Source: Maritalea porphyrae
GTDB lineage: Bacteria; Pseudomonadota; Alphaproteobacteria; Rhizobiales; Devosiaceae
Direction: 5' to 3'
Assembly (NCBI RefSeq): GCF_027213965.1
Contig: NZ_JAPWGX010000004.1
Coordinates: 62,001 to 126,000, forward strand
DNA length: 64,000 bases
How positions within the stretch are numbered: position 1 is the first letter of the stretch; each line of letters begins with the position of its first letter. The notes beneath the pieces are model-generated. The model was not told where the DNA came from, made no database searches, and saw nothing but the letters and a program-made list of their open reading frames with translations. Shown here in pieces: positions 34,640 to 43,183 of the stretch. Both the position numbers and the translations under genes were made by a program.

Positions 34640-35004
34640 ATACGGATAAGTAATCTTTTGCGGTTGTATTCTGAGTAACTGCTTTAGGAATTTGTGGCTA
34701 TGCGGTTCAGTGTTTTAGAAACCTAGCTAAACGTTTGATGCGATGCAACTTCTGAATGTTGGTCGAATGCAGGGACATGTGGGGGGAATCGTTAAAGCGA
34801 AGCTTTGTTCTTAAGCTCACAATACAATCTTTGCCTCCTTCTCCTCATCTTATCCCTTCACCTATTGCCCAGTTGACCTTTGGTTATGCTTGTGAGCGCC
34901 ATTACTCCAAGAGTACGAAGCAAAATTGTGCTATGCAGGAACGATGCGGTCTGAAAGACTTTAGGTGAATACTTAGAGAATTGACTCCGGAAGGGGAGTA
35001 CATC
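34640..35004. other. Intergenic region between divergent GIY-YIG and DUF2779 genes
   Basis: No gene is supported in this stretch. A 70-codon plus-strand frame (34756-34968) lacks protein-like composition. The region must contain promoters for both divergent genes. AAGGGGAG at 34991-34998 is the ribosome binding site of the DUF2779 gene. Confidence 0.4.
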
Positions 35005-36432
35005 GTGTCACTTTCGAAGACAGATTTTATTCATTATTTGAATTGCCCGAAGGCGCTTTGGCTGATGCATAACAAGCCAGATGTCTATCCCCTTGGTAAG
35101 TTTTCGGAATATGCCAAAAAACTCGCTAAGGAGGGATATGTCGTCGAAGACTATGTTCGTCAGTTGGTTGAGACTTGGGACAACGCCATTGAGTTTTCCT
35201 TTCAAAGGATCTTTAAAACGGATGATGGCCTGTACGCCAAGGCCGATATGATACGCACGCGGAGCGATGGTTTGATTGATCTCTACGAGGTCAAGTCGTC
35301 GACGAGCGTCAAAGAAAGTAATCCACACAACCAGTTGAAAGATGCGGCATTCCAAGCGATCGTTGCCAAACGGGCTGGAGAGCAGGTCGGAAACGTATTC
35401 ATTGTCCATTTGAATAAGGACTATGTTCGGACAGGTGATATCAATCCGTCGGAGCTGTCAATTTTTTCTGACGAAACCGTTCGTGTAAATGCGCTGCTTT
35501 CCGAAACAGAGGCTGAAATTGAGGCTGCGCTAATCCTGCTCAAACAGAACGAAATCGATGAAACCTACTGTACGTGCCTAACGTTAGGTCGAGCGCGACA
35601 CTGCGATAGTTTTGATTATTTCAATCCGACAGTTACCAAACCCTCCATTTACTCGCTACCGCGAATGGGCGGAGTCAAACTTGGGAAATTTGTCAGTGAA
35701 AACCGCTTTGGCTTGGATGAAATAGGCTTAAACGAGGTCACGCGATTGCAGCAACCCGTTCTTAAGTCATATAAGGACGGTCAACCCTATGTTGATATTG
35801 CCGACATCGAGAGCTTCTTCAATGTCTTGCACTATCCACTCTATTTTTTGGACTATGAAACCTACGCTTCGGCTGTGCCTATTGTTGATGGGCTTGGCCC
35901 TCAAGAGCAGTTGCCTTTCCAGTATTCGTTACATGTCCTCGATCAGGACGGTGGCCTTTCCCATCATGAGTACATCGCTGATCAGGCCGAACAGCCTGTG
36001 GGGCTGATCGAGGAGCTTCAACGTTCCATCGGTGCCACCGGCTCAATTGTGGTCTGGAACAAAACGTTTGAAAATACCCAGAACAAAAAGATGGGCACGC
36101 GATTTCCGGACAAATCCGATTTCATGTCGGACGTTGTAGATCGCACTGTCGATCTGATGGACGTTTTCAAAACTGGCTATGTGGATATTGCATTTGACGG
36201 TTCAACCTCGATCAAGAAGGTATTGCCGGTCGTCGTGCCGGATCTGACATACGAGGGTATGGAGATCGCCGATGGCACGGCCGCCATGGACGGTTGGGCC
36301 AAGATGCTTGCTGAACCTGACGCGGAGAAGCGAAACGCTCTACGTAAGTCTCTTCTGGCGTATTGTGAACTGGACACGCTCGCAATGGTTCGGCTGTTGG
36401 ATTTTGCCCGAAAATTGATTGTCTCTTCTTAA
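35005..36432 (+). CDS. DUF2779-family protein: PD-(D/E)XK-like plus DEDD exonuclease-like domains
   Basis: A 475-residue protein. GTG 35005 is chosen because AAGGGGAG precedes it by 6 bases. The N-terminal half begins SKTDFIHYLNCPKALWL, as in Cas4/AddB-like nucleases, and has ADMIRTRSDGLIDLYEVKSST (E-V-K active-site pattern). Four Cys/His (CTCLTLGRARHC) may bind Fe-S or zinc. The C-terminal half has LDYETYAS, WNKTFENTQN, DLMDVFKTGYV and YCELDTLAMVRL, the DEDD pattern. It is a stand-alone gene in the defence island; a nucleic-acid defence role is inference. Confidence 0.75.
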   Translation: MSLSKTDFIHYLNCPKALWLMHNKPDVYPLGKFSEYAKKLAKEGYVVEDYVRQLVETWDNAIEFSFQRIFKTDDGLYAKADMIRTRSDGLIDLYEVKSSTSVKESNPHNQLKDAAFQAIVAKRAGEQVGNVFIVHLNKDYVRTGDINPSELSIFSDETVRVNALLSETEAEIEAALILLKQNEIDETYCTCLTLGRARHCDSFDYFNPTVTKPSIYSLPRMGGVKLGKFVSENRFGLDEIGLNEVTRLQQPVLKSYKDGQPYVDIADIESFFNVLHYPLYFLDYETYASAVPIVDGLGPQEQLPFQYSLHVLDQDGGLSHHEYIADQAEQPVGLIEELQRSIGATGSIVVWNKTFENTQNKKMGTRFPDKSDFMSDVVDRTVDLMDVFKTGYVDIAFDGSTSIKKVLPVVVPDLTYEGMEIADGTAAMDGWAKMLAEPDAEKRNALRKSLLAYCELDTLAMVRLLDFARKLIVSS

Positions 36433-36462
36433 CGTACGGTTTTTGGTGGGGTCAAATTTCCC

Positions 36463-36618
36463 CGACCGAGTCCGGTCAAGGGGAAACCCCGAGAACGCAC
36501 CTATGTGTCTGGCATGCAGCTTGGCGCGCGTAATCCAGCTATTGCGGTTTTGGCCCGTTTCGCCGAAGCACTTAAGATCACGAGTGCTCAGCTTTTGACT
36601 GACGGCACATGCAATTAG
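36463..36618 (+). pseudogene. Remnant of an XRE-family HTH regulator
   Basis: The plus frame reads RERTYVSGMQLGARNPAIAVL then ARFAEALKITSAQLLTDGTCN before TAG. This is the second half of a Cro/CI-type helix-turn-helix of the RERTYISGIERGVRNP kind. No start codon or N-terminal half remains upstream, so the gene is truncated. It lies between two defence-type genes. Confidence 0.6.
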
Positions 36619-36716
36619 CCAGCACTTTACGCAGACATAAGTGCATGTGTTAGCATTACATTGAGCCAATGCCGATGCTCAGTGCATCAAATGGAGTGTT
36701 GTCGCACGAATGTAAG

Positions 36717-37472
36717 CTATCGCGCTGTTGGCTCAGAGTTATCGTGCAACTTTGGTTGTTGAAGCACATATGAGATGGGGTTTGCTGCGCCACGTTGTTT
36801 GTAGATCTTTCGGTTGAAGTATTTCTCTCTTATGTTGTTGGGCGCCACATGACCATCGAACGCCCACCGTGCATTTGGGCTATTGTCGACCTGATACCAT
36901 CTATCGACTTCAAATACCTCCACGATGAAGCCTTGGTACTCTGAGAGAACGAGTTTTAGATTGCGCTTATCTGGGTCAGCCATTTTCCAAGACGCGCGCG
37001 TGACTTCGTAAAACGATTTGGTTTGTTTGGCTTGTTTGTATTGTCTGTTGATATTGATAATCACACAGCCATTGCCCAATTCGTCGAGTGGTGGAGCTAA
37101 GTATTTTCGTTGGACCTCGTCACACGACATCACGCCATAAGTAGATGAATGATGGCCAGAAACCAGATTGGTTAGTTCCAATTGGAAATGGGACGCAAAG
37201 TCCAAAACGGCAGACTCAACAATCAAGGAAGTCTTTTCATCAAGGCCGTGTCGAAGAATGACATGTTTTACCACTTTTTCGGCAGCGATGATCTCGCAAA
37301 CTTTGTCCAATTTGTCGGTTGAAAGCGGAGTCTCAATCGCAGCTTGTGCATGATTAAAGACGCGATTGGCTGTGCCCTTGCCGACATAGAATGGCTTGTT
37401 GTCGCGTGGATCAATTAGTGCGTAGACGTAGCAACTAATCTTGTCGATGACGCTGCTATCAAATTCTTTCAT
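36717..37472 (-). CDS. GIY-YIG nuclease family protein (LEM-3-like)
   Basis: A 251-residue protein. CYVYALIDPRDNKPFYVGKGTANRVFNHA is a GIY-YIG core of the LEM-3/Ankle type, followed by HVILRHGLDEKTSLIVESAVLDF. The C-terminal half (GCVIININRQYKQAKQTKSFYEVTRASWKM... and GFIVEVFEVDRWYQV) is a further module seen in bacterial proteins of unknown function. ATG 37472 follows TAGGATAATAAA. Role probably linked to DNA processing or defence; not demonstrated. Confidence 0.75.
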   Translation of the reverse strand: MKEFDSSVIDKISCYVYALIDPRDNKPFYVGKGTANRVFNHAQAAIETPLSTDKLDKVCEIIAAEKVVKHVILRHGLDEKTSLIVESAVLDFASHFQLELTNLVSGHHSSTYGVMSCDEVQRKYLAPPLDELGNGCVIININRQYKQAKQTKSFYEVTRASWKMADPDKRNLKLVLSEYQGFIVEVFEVDRWYQVDNSPNARWAFDGHVAPNNIREKYFNRKIYKQRGAANPISYVLQQPKLHDNSEPTAR

Positions 37473-37879
37473 TTTATTATCCTAAAAGTAAAACTGACGT
37501 AATCAGACCAACGAACGTTGTTGAAGACAACAGCAAAAAGCGTTTATTCACCCAAAACCTACACATAGAACACCCAGCAAGGGCATCCACAGGTGCTGAT
37601 GTGAATGGAAGCATTGTGTTTTGGTTAGTCAAATTGAAGCGATGGGATCTTTGATGCTTTGACTAATTGTCAGCGTGTCGATCTCGCGATCCAAACAGGC
37701 AACCACAGTATGGCAGTCGCATTCGATTTTGTTGTGCCGTTTACGGGATTGATTTCCCTACATTTGGCACTTTTTGCGGCGTTAGAATTGCCGGTTTTGC
37801 TGCCGAACTGCCTATTGGGCGGGAAAGTCCGGCGATCGCGGCATGCAAACGCTTCTAATAACTGGTATTAGTTATATAC
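37473..37879. other. Intergenic region without supported gene
   Basis: Short plus-strand frames (37659-37871 and 37667-37858) have no protein-like signature, Shine-Dalgarno or family resemblance. The stretch is A+T-rich near 37860. I see no structured RNA. Confidence 0.35.
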
Positions 37880-39076
37880 TTACTTATAAAGAACATTAGA
37901 AGTATACCTTCTTGTCATCAAATCTAATCGAGAATGTATAACCGCTCGCAATTCCTTGTAACTAACGGTCTTTGACCCCAAATGCCGTTCAGGTGCAGAT
38001 TTCTTAAACTGTTTTTCAAACCTCATAGCTCGTTCCAGAGGACGCTGCTTCATACGATAGGCACCTTGCTTATAAAAACGATCTTTGTCTAAATACGCTG
38101 CAATCATGCGACGGAGTTGGTTGCCGCTCTCTGATGGTGCACTATCCAACCTTGGAACTACGAAATTGAAGAATTTGGAGAAGGTGGTTCTGAAGTTCAA
38201 CCCCTCGAGGTTCCTGAGTGAGTGCAGGCCTACCTCTTCAAGTGCGTGTCTGCCCAATGTAACTTCAATTCTGCTTCTCTGCTTATTGATAGGTAGATGG
38301 TCTCTCGTTCCTTTGTGAGAAATTTGTTTATCTAACTCCTTATGCATAATGCGCCAACTTACATAGGGCGTGTTTTGAGCCCCATAATAGATAGTCGAAC
38401 CAATCGTGGGTTCCAGCTCCGGTTCGTCGATCACCTTACTCGAACAAATGGCACCTTTTGTGCGCATGAAGTGTTGGGTTGTGGTTTCCCTCGTGCTTAA
38501 GCCGCTAGGTGAGACCATTCGCATGCGATCGCTACTTGTCGTGAACTCATTATCAATTGGTTGGAAATGGCGTACAAGCACGGCAAACATGTTTGCAAAT
38601 GCTTCAAATGAAATTTCTTTCGGCCTAAAATCCAGTGATAGTTCTAGCAAGACGATCTTTGGATCTGCATGCAGTGGAAGATCTGATTGAAACAACTGCT
38701 TTAATTTTAGAAAGTGATCCGGTTCAAACTCTTGGATGCGAAATGTGAAGCGGTTTTCTTTTTCGGCAATTTTCGACTGGTCTTCAACCCAAATACTCTC
38801 TTGTAAGTGGTTTTTCAGATGACGTCGAATGTCACTAAACTTCAAGCCAAGTTGTTTGGGTTGAATTTCAAATTCGATGAAGTCGAAACAAAAACTAGTG
38901 CGGTATTGGCTAAGGTCTATTTGCGGAATGGCAATCTGGTCGTTTGCATACCTATTGTGACTAAGCTTGTAATTTGGTGCCGACACTAGTTTGTAGTGCA
39001 AAAAGGAGGGGATAGCGCTATTCAGCAACGGAACAGCATGGGGTGAGCGCATAACTTCAACCGGACCAATTCTCAT
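37880..39076 (-). CDS. Replication-initiator-like protein (Rep_trans-like, tentative)
   Basis: A 398-residue protein with AAGGAA upstream of ATG 39076. FCFDFIEFEIQ begins a beta-rich core. Near residues 225-275 the pattern TIYYGAQNTPYVSWRIMHKELD then RSRIEVTLGRHALEEV resembles Rep_trans/phage replication initiators (YxGS...RxYDKxxE...RxExxLK). A metal-binding or catalytic set cannot be assigned with confidence. The gene may be left from an integrated plasmid or mobile element. It is not obviously degraded. Confidence 0.5.
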   Translation of the reverse strand: MRIGPVEVMRSPHAVPLLNSAIPSFLHYKLVSAPNYKLSHNRYANDQIAIPQIDLSQYRTSFCFDFIEFEIQPKQLGLKFSDIRRHLKNHLQESIWVEDQSKIAEKENRFTFRIQEFEPDHFLKLKQLFQSDLPLHADPKIVLLELSLDFRPKEISFEAFANMFAVLVRHFQPIDNEFTTSSDRMRMVSPSGLSTRETTTQHFMRTKGAICSSKVIDEPELEPTIGSTIYYGAQNTPYVSWRIMHKELDKQISHKGTRDHLPINKQRSRIEVTLGRHALEEVGLHSLRNLEGLNFRTTFSKFFNFVVPRLDSAPSESGNQLRRMIAAYLDKDRFYKQGAYRMKQRPLERAMRFEKQFKKSAPERHLGSKTVSYKELRAVIHSRLDLMTRRYTSNVLYK

Positions 39077-39748
39077 GGCGATTTCCTTTACATGGCGGAT
39101 AGTGTCACATTGGGATTGGATCGTTGGAAATCAAGAGCCAGAGATGAGGATGTTTTAGGTTTGTTTGATACCTGCGTTTTGATAGAGGAGCCTAAGGCAA
39201 ACGAATGTCGCGGCAACTGGCTGCATCCCCATGAGACAGTGCTTGTTTTTCTAGGACTTCGACTAATCGGGCGTGAATGTTCAGGTTTAGCTAATTGGCT
39301 TTCTAGCCATTTGTACAATTTGCATTTCCTGTCTTTTGACGCTTGGCAGGGCGCTGAATGTGTGGAGTTTATCTATATAACGCTGTTCGGCTGTGGGGCA
39401 ATATGACCCGGCTGATCCCGCTGGGTCAGTTGCTAGCCTTTCCTAAATTTCGAAACAAGCTAACTAATCAGAATCCTGATTGAAAATTGTGGAATTATCG
39501 AGTTGCGTTGTTGATTGGCTGGAAAACGGAATAGTCATGCAAATCAGTTTTCTATGTGCTTTGGTGTCCGTGCGGTAGCAACTCAGCGGTTTCATGCTGA
39601 GTGTCTATCAATAGCTGTTTGGATATCTAGTTGTTAAGCTATTTAGGCATTTGGCTAGTTAGCTATGCCGTCTAGTTCTCCCGGCAGTAGTGATCGTGGG
39701 TGGGGGAGGGAAGAGTTTTGTCTAAACAGCTCTTCCCTCAGTTTAAGT
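39077..39748. other. Intergenic region, no gene clearly supported
   Basis: A 104-codon plus frame (39092-39406) lacks a Shine-Dalgarno and a recognisable fold, so it is not called. The rest contains stops in all frames at short intervals. A short CTGGTT/TTAGCT-rich stretch near 39620-39665 repeats TAGCTAT-like words. Confidence 0.35.
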
Positions 39749-40135
39749 CTAGCTCAAAAGTGCAACAAGCACGCGCTTGGCTCGTTCATCAAACACTGGG
39801 TGAGGTACGGACGAGCGGATCGCGTGAATGATCTGACGTTCTGGCTCAGATAGTTGTGTGTCTAACTCTTCTTGGATTGCAGCAAAGAGTTCTTCTCCAA
39901 AGTGCTCCATAATCATTAAGCGGAGAAGTTTGCCTTTCGGAATTTCCAAGGCTTTTTCCAAATCCATTGCCCGTTCAAATGACACTTTGGTCGATCCTTG
40001 TTTGATCATTGTAAGCATATTGGGGTTTTGGTAGTTGGCCTCTGCGGCAATGACCTTTTGCGATTTGCCTTCTAGGCGTAATTCTTCAATCCGGTTAGCA
40101 ATGAATTGCTGCACAGTTTTAGGTTTTTTATTCAT
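39749..40135 (-). CDS. HTH transcriptional regulator
   Basis: A 128-residue protein. IANRIEELRLEGKSQKVIAAEANYQNPNMLTMIKQGSTKVSFERAMDLEKALEI is an XRE-like helix-turn-helix. The C-terminal half (FGEELFAAIQEELDTQLSEPERQIIHAIRSS) is helical. It is divergent from the ISNCY transposase, which may have inserted into its upstream region. Target unknown. Confidence 0.75.
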   Translation of the reverse strand: MNKKPKTVQQFIANRIEELRLEGKSQKVIAAEANYQNPNMLTMIKQGSTKVSFERAMDLEKALEIPKGKLLRLMIMEHFGEELFAAIQEELDTQLSEPERQIIHAIRSSVPHPVFDERAKRVLVALLS

Positions 40136-40275
40136 TTGTTTTGGGACTTTTATAGTGAGTTGAACTTACTTCACTAATATTGCAACAGAACATTGGGAAT
40201 GCTCATAAAACTGAAATTGCCTGATCTTTTTTTTAAAAGTGCCATAATGCATCTTACGCGAATCCGGAGTGTAGC

Positions 40276-40296
40276 AGCTATTTAGTAATGTCTCAT
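40276..40296 (+). repeat. Left inverted repeat of the ISNCY-like element
   Basis: AGCTATTTAGTAATGTCTCAT at 40276-40296 is matched in inverted orientation near 60979-60998 (GGCTATTTAGAGATGTCTCA on the minus strand), differing at a few positions. A second ATGTCTCAT follows at 40312-40320. These TGTCTCA words are typical of ISNCY/IS1202-type ends. Confidence 0.65.
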
Positions 40297-40324
40297 ATTA
40301 GCAAGTTAGAAATGTCTCATCAAG

Positions 40325-41680
40325 TTGAGCTACCAGTTTATGATGAGGCATGCAGATATGGGATTGTTTATAATGAGTGAGAAAGAACTTCTGCGGATCA
40401 AAGTCATCGAGGACGTTCAAAAACAGCGCATAAGTGTGGTTCAGGCGGCCAATACGATTGGTGTGAGCCGACGCCACATGACACGATTGGTGGCTGAATT
40501 TCGTCAGAATGGTGCATTGGGCATGACTTCAAAGAAACGCGGCAAACCAAGTAATCGGACTTATTCAATAGGTTTTCGTGACTATGTGTGCGAACTGGTC
40601 AGGCAGAACTATCACGATTTTGGTCCAACCTTGGCGCTCGAGAAGCTTAGTGAGCTACATGAAGTGTCAGTATCCAAAGAGACCCTGCGCAAGTGGATGA
40701 TACACGCTGGAATTTGGACTTCCCGAAAAGAACAACGCAAACAGCACATTCATCAGCCCAGAAACCGCCGCGACTGTTTTGGTGAAATGATCCAGATTGA
40801 TGGATCTCATCATAGATGGTTTGAGGAAAGAGGGCCAAGGTGCGCCCTGCTCGTCTTTATTGATGATGCAACGAGTAAGATTTTGCATCTTCGTTTCTGT
40901 AAAACAGAGAACGCATTTGATTACTTTCACGCGGCAAAGTCATATCTGCACGAATATGGTAAGCCGATGATGTTTTATAGCGACAAACACGCGGTTTTTA
41001 GAACGACACATGCATCAAATAAGGATGCAACTTCGGGTATGACCCAATTCGGTCGTGCACTTCATGAACTGAATATTGACATCATTTGCGCCAATTCTCC
41101 ACAAGCCAAAGGTCGTGTCGAACGCGCAAACAAAACTCTACAAGATCGATTGGTCAAAGAGCTACGCCTACGGGGTATCAGCACCATTGAAGATGCCAAT
41201 GCGTTTATCCCTGCGTTCACAGCCGACTTCAATCAACGGTTTAGCAAAGTGCCGCATAATCCCAAAGACATGCATCGCCCCTTATCCAAGCATGACAGTT
41301 TGGATGGCGCCATGTGCAACAAGGTCGAACGCACGCTTTCGAACAACCTCACCATTCTTTACGACAAAGTGCTGTTCATATTGGATAAATCAGATTTTGC
41401 TCTAGGGCTTACACGAAAGAAGGTAATGGTTTGCGATTATCCGGATGGGCGGGTTGAGGTTCAATATGATGGCATATCCCTGCCCTACAAAACCTATGAC
41501 AAACTCCAATCGGTGAACCGTGCTGAGATTGTTGAGAGCAAGCGCCTGGATGCTGTTCTTGAGTTTGTTGCGGTGGAACAGGCAAAACGCGAACTCAAGC
41601 GTAGTGGAAATGCACCCCGCAGGACTGGCCAAGGACCGTCCATCTTTGGTATTCCAAAGAAGAAGGGTCGATCGAACTAG
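40325..41680 (+). CDS. ISNCY-family transposase
   Basis: A 451-residue DDE transposase, probably starting at one of the internal Met (40373, MSEKELLRIKVIEDV). An N-terminal helix-turn-helix (ISVVQAANTIGVSRRHMTRLV) is followed by a linker HTH. Catalytic residues are in MIQIDGSHHRWFEERG (Asp), MFYSDKHAVF (Asp) and NSPQAKGRVERANKTLQDRLVKEL (Glu). No nearby right inverted repeat could be found after the stop. It looks intact. Confidence 0.88.
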   Translation: MSYQFMMRHADMGLFIMSEKELLRIKVIEDVQKQRISVVQAANTIGVSRRHMTRLVAEFRQNGALGMTSKKRGKPSNRTYSIGFRDYVCELVRQNYHDFGPTLALEKLSELHEVSVSKETLRKWMIHAGIWTSRKEQRKQHIHQPRNRRDCFGEMIQIDGSHHRWFEERGPRCALLVFIDDATSKILHLRFCKTENAFDYFHAAKSYLHEYGKPMMFYSDKHAVFRTTHASNKDATSGMTQFGRALHELNIDIICANSPQAKGRVERANKTLQDRLVKELRLRGISTIEDANAFIPAFTADFNQRFSKVPHNPKDMHRPLSKHDSLDGAMCNKVERTLSNNLTILYDKVLFILDKSDFALGLTRKKVMVCDYPDGRVEVQYDGISLPYKTYDKLQSVNRAEIVESKRLDAVLEFVAVEQAKRELKRSGNAPRRTGQGPSIFGIPKKKGRSN

Positions 41681-42065
41681 AGGGAATTTCCAACCTATCC
41701 TAAGGTCGGCAACGCGGAGAGGTTGTGTGTAAACGAGAGGTTTGAAACTTTCTGGCAAGCAATTCTTCCGGCCGGTCGAGCCCAGTTGGTTAGTCGTCGC
41801 TCGTCGCGTAATAACACGTGTTCCAAGCTTCTAAGCCCTATCTTGGCTTCTGCTTTCAATTCAGCGATGTCACCGAACATATTGACCGGTGTCACGCACC
41901 CATTGTCATTTTTCCCCTCTTCTACAGAAATTTTCCAGTTGCAACTAATTCTCAATTGCGTTTACTGTGCGTCAGAATGCGAATAATTCGCAAAAACATG
42001 GGCGTCTAATAAATGTTACAACTAATCAGTTTGAAGACACTCGGCAGCAATTCTGGGTGGCTAAC
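41681..42065. other. Intergenic region upstream of the copper operon
   Basis: No gene is called. Two overlapping frames (41695-41955 minus and 41723-41986 plus) have no supporting start signal or family likeness. The expected right end of the IS is not seen. A promoter for the multicopper oxidase operon must lie here, but no known copper box could be identified by eye. Confidence 0.35.
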
Positions 42066-43181
42066 ATGAAATCAGCAAATAAGAATGAGTTAGTAAGTCG
42101 ACGTGGTGTCTTACTTGCTGGTCTTGCTGCAGCTGGAGGTGCTGTCGCAGTAAGTGGACGCGCAAATGCACAAGAGTTGCCTTATGGATCTGAAGCTTCG
42201 ACATCGACAATGGTGACGCATGAAAACATGGCGGCGCATGGTGGTATGATGACTGTCGGCGAAGTGGACAACGTGGCCAACGGTTTTGACCCAATGGCGT
42301 TGTTGACGGATTGGGATGTTGGTACAACCGAAATCCTGCCAGACGGGAGAACACTGAGAACGTTCGAGGTGCAAGCCGAGGATAAAGAAATTGAAATTGC
42401 GCCCGGCGTCTTTTACCCAGCTTGGACGTTCAACGGTCGTGTCCCCGGTCCAGCACTCCGCGCGACGGAGGGTGACCGTATCCGCATCATATTCAAGAAT
42501 TACGGATCGCACCCGCATTCAATGCACTTTCACGGCATTCACTCCGCGCGGATGGATGGTGTGAACGGCACTCCTGGACTGATTGGTCCAGGTGAAGAAT
42601 TTACCTATGAGTTTGACGCCAAGCCGTTTGGTTGCCATTTGTATCATTGTCACGCATTGCCACTAAAACGACACATGGCAAAAGGTATGTATGGCGCTTT
42701 TATCGTTGATCCTGACCCGAAAAAACACGTTGACCACAACGACGTAGCCCGTTCTCGGTTGAAGGGTACTGCCGAAAATGCTGAGTGGCAGGAGCTGGTC
42801 ATGGTGATGAACGCCTTCGACACAAACTTTGACGAAGAGAACGAATTCTACGCCGCAAATACAATTCCATTCGCCTACATGAAAAAGCCCATTCGGATCG
42901 AAAAAAGCCGCCCAGTACGTATCTATCTGATCAATACCGTCGAGTTTGATCCTATTAACTCGTTCCACCTACATGGCAATTTCTTCGATTACTACAATCA
43001 AGGCACTACTTTAACGCCAACGCTGCGCACCGTCGACATCATTACACAATGTCAAGCAGAACGTGGGATTTTGGAGTTCAGCTTCGCCGAACATGAGCCA
43101 GGGCTCTATATGTTTCACGCTCATCAGGCCGAGTTTACAGAACTGGGTTGGATGGCGAACTTTGATGTAGTGGAGGCATAA
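42066..43181 (+). CDS. Multicopper oxidase, Tat-exported
   Basis: A 371-residue periplasmic oxidase from ATG 42066. The twin-arginine signal is SRRGVLLAGLAAAGGAVAVS, ending near ANA. The first cupredoxin has HSMHFHG (His151, 154, 156). C-x-LYHCHALPLKRHM (190-204) follows, with type 1 plus trinuclear Cys/His residues. The second domain has HLHG (301-304) and YMFHAHQAEFTELGWM (351-). It is a small two-domain type oxidase. First gene of a cluster with metal transport and thiol-redox genes, suggesting copper or other metal oxidation in the periplasm. Confidence 0.9.
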   Translation: MKSANKNELVSRRGVLLAGLAAAGGAVAVSGRANAQELPYGSEASTSTMVTHENMAAHGGMMTVGEVDNVANGFDPMALLTDWDVGTTEILPDGRTLRTFEVQAEDKEIEIAPGVFYPAWTFNGRVPGPALRATEGDRIRIIFKNYGSHPHSMHFHGIHSARMDGVNGTPGLIGPGEEFTYEFDAKPFGCHLYHCHALPLKRHMAKGMYGAFIVDPDPKKHVDHNDVARSRLKGTAENAEWQELVMVMNAFDTNFDEENEFYAANTIPFAYMKKPIRIEKSRPVRIYLINTVEFDPINSFHLHGNFFDYYNQGTTLTPTLRTVDIITQCQAERGILEFSFAEHEPGLYMFHAHQAEFTELGWMANFDVVEA

Positions 43182-43183
43182 AA

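Noticed and set aside
39092-39406. 104-codon plus-strand frame
   Set aside because: No Shine-Dalgarno, no family resemblance, and overlaps the likely promoter of the divergent 37880-39076 gene.
41695-41986. Opposed 86- and 87-codon frames after the ISNCY transposase
   Set aside because: The two frames overlap on opposite strands and neither has start signals or a known family.
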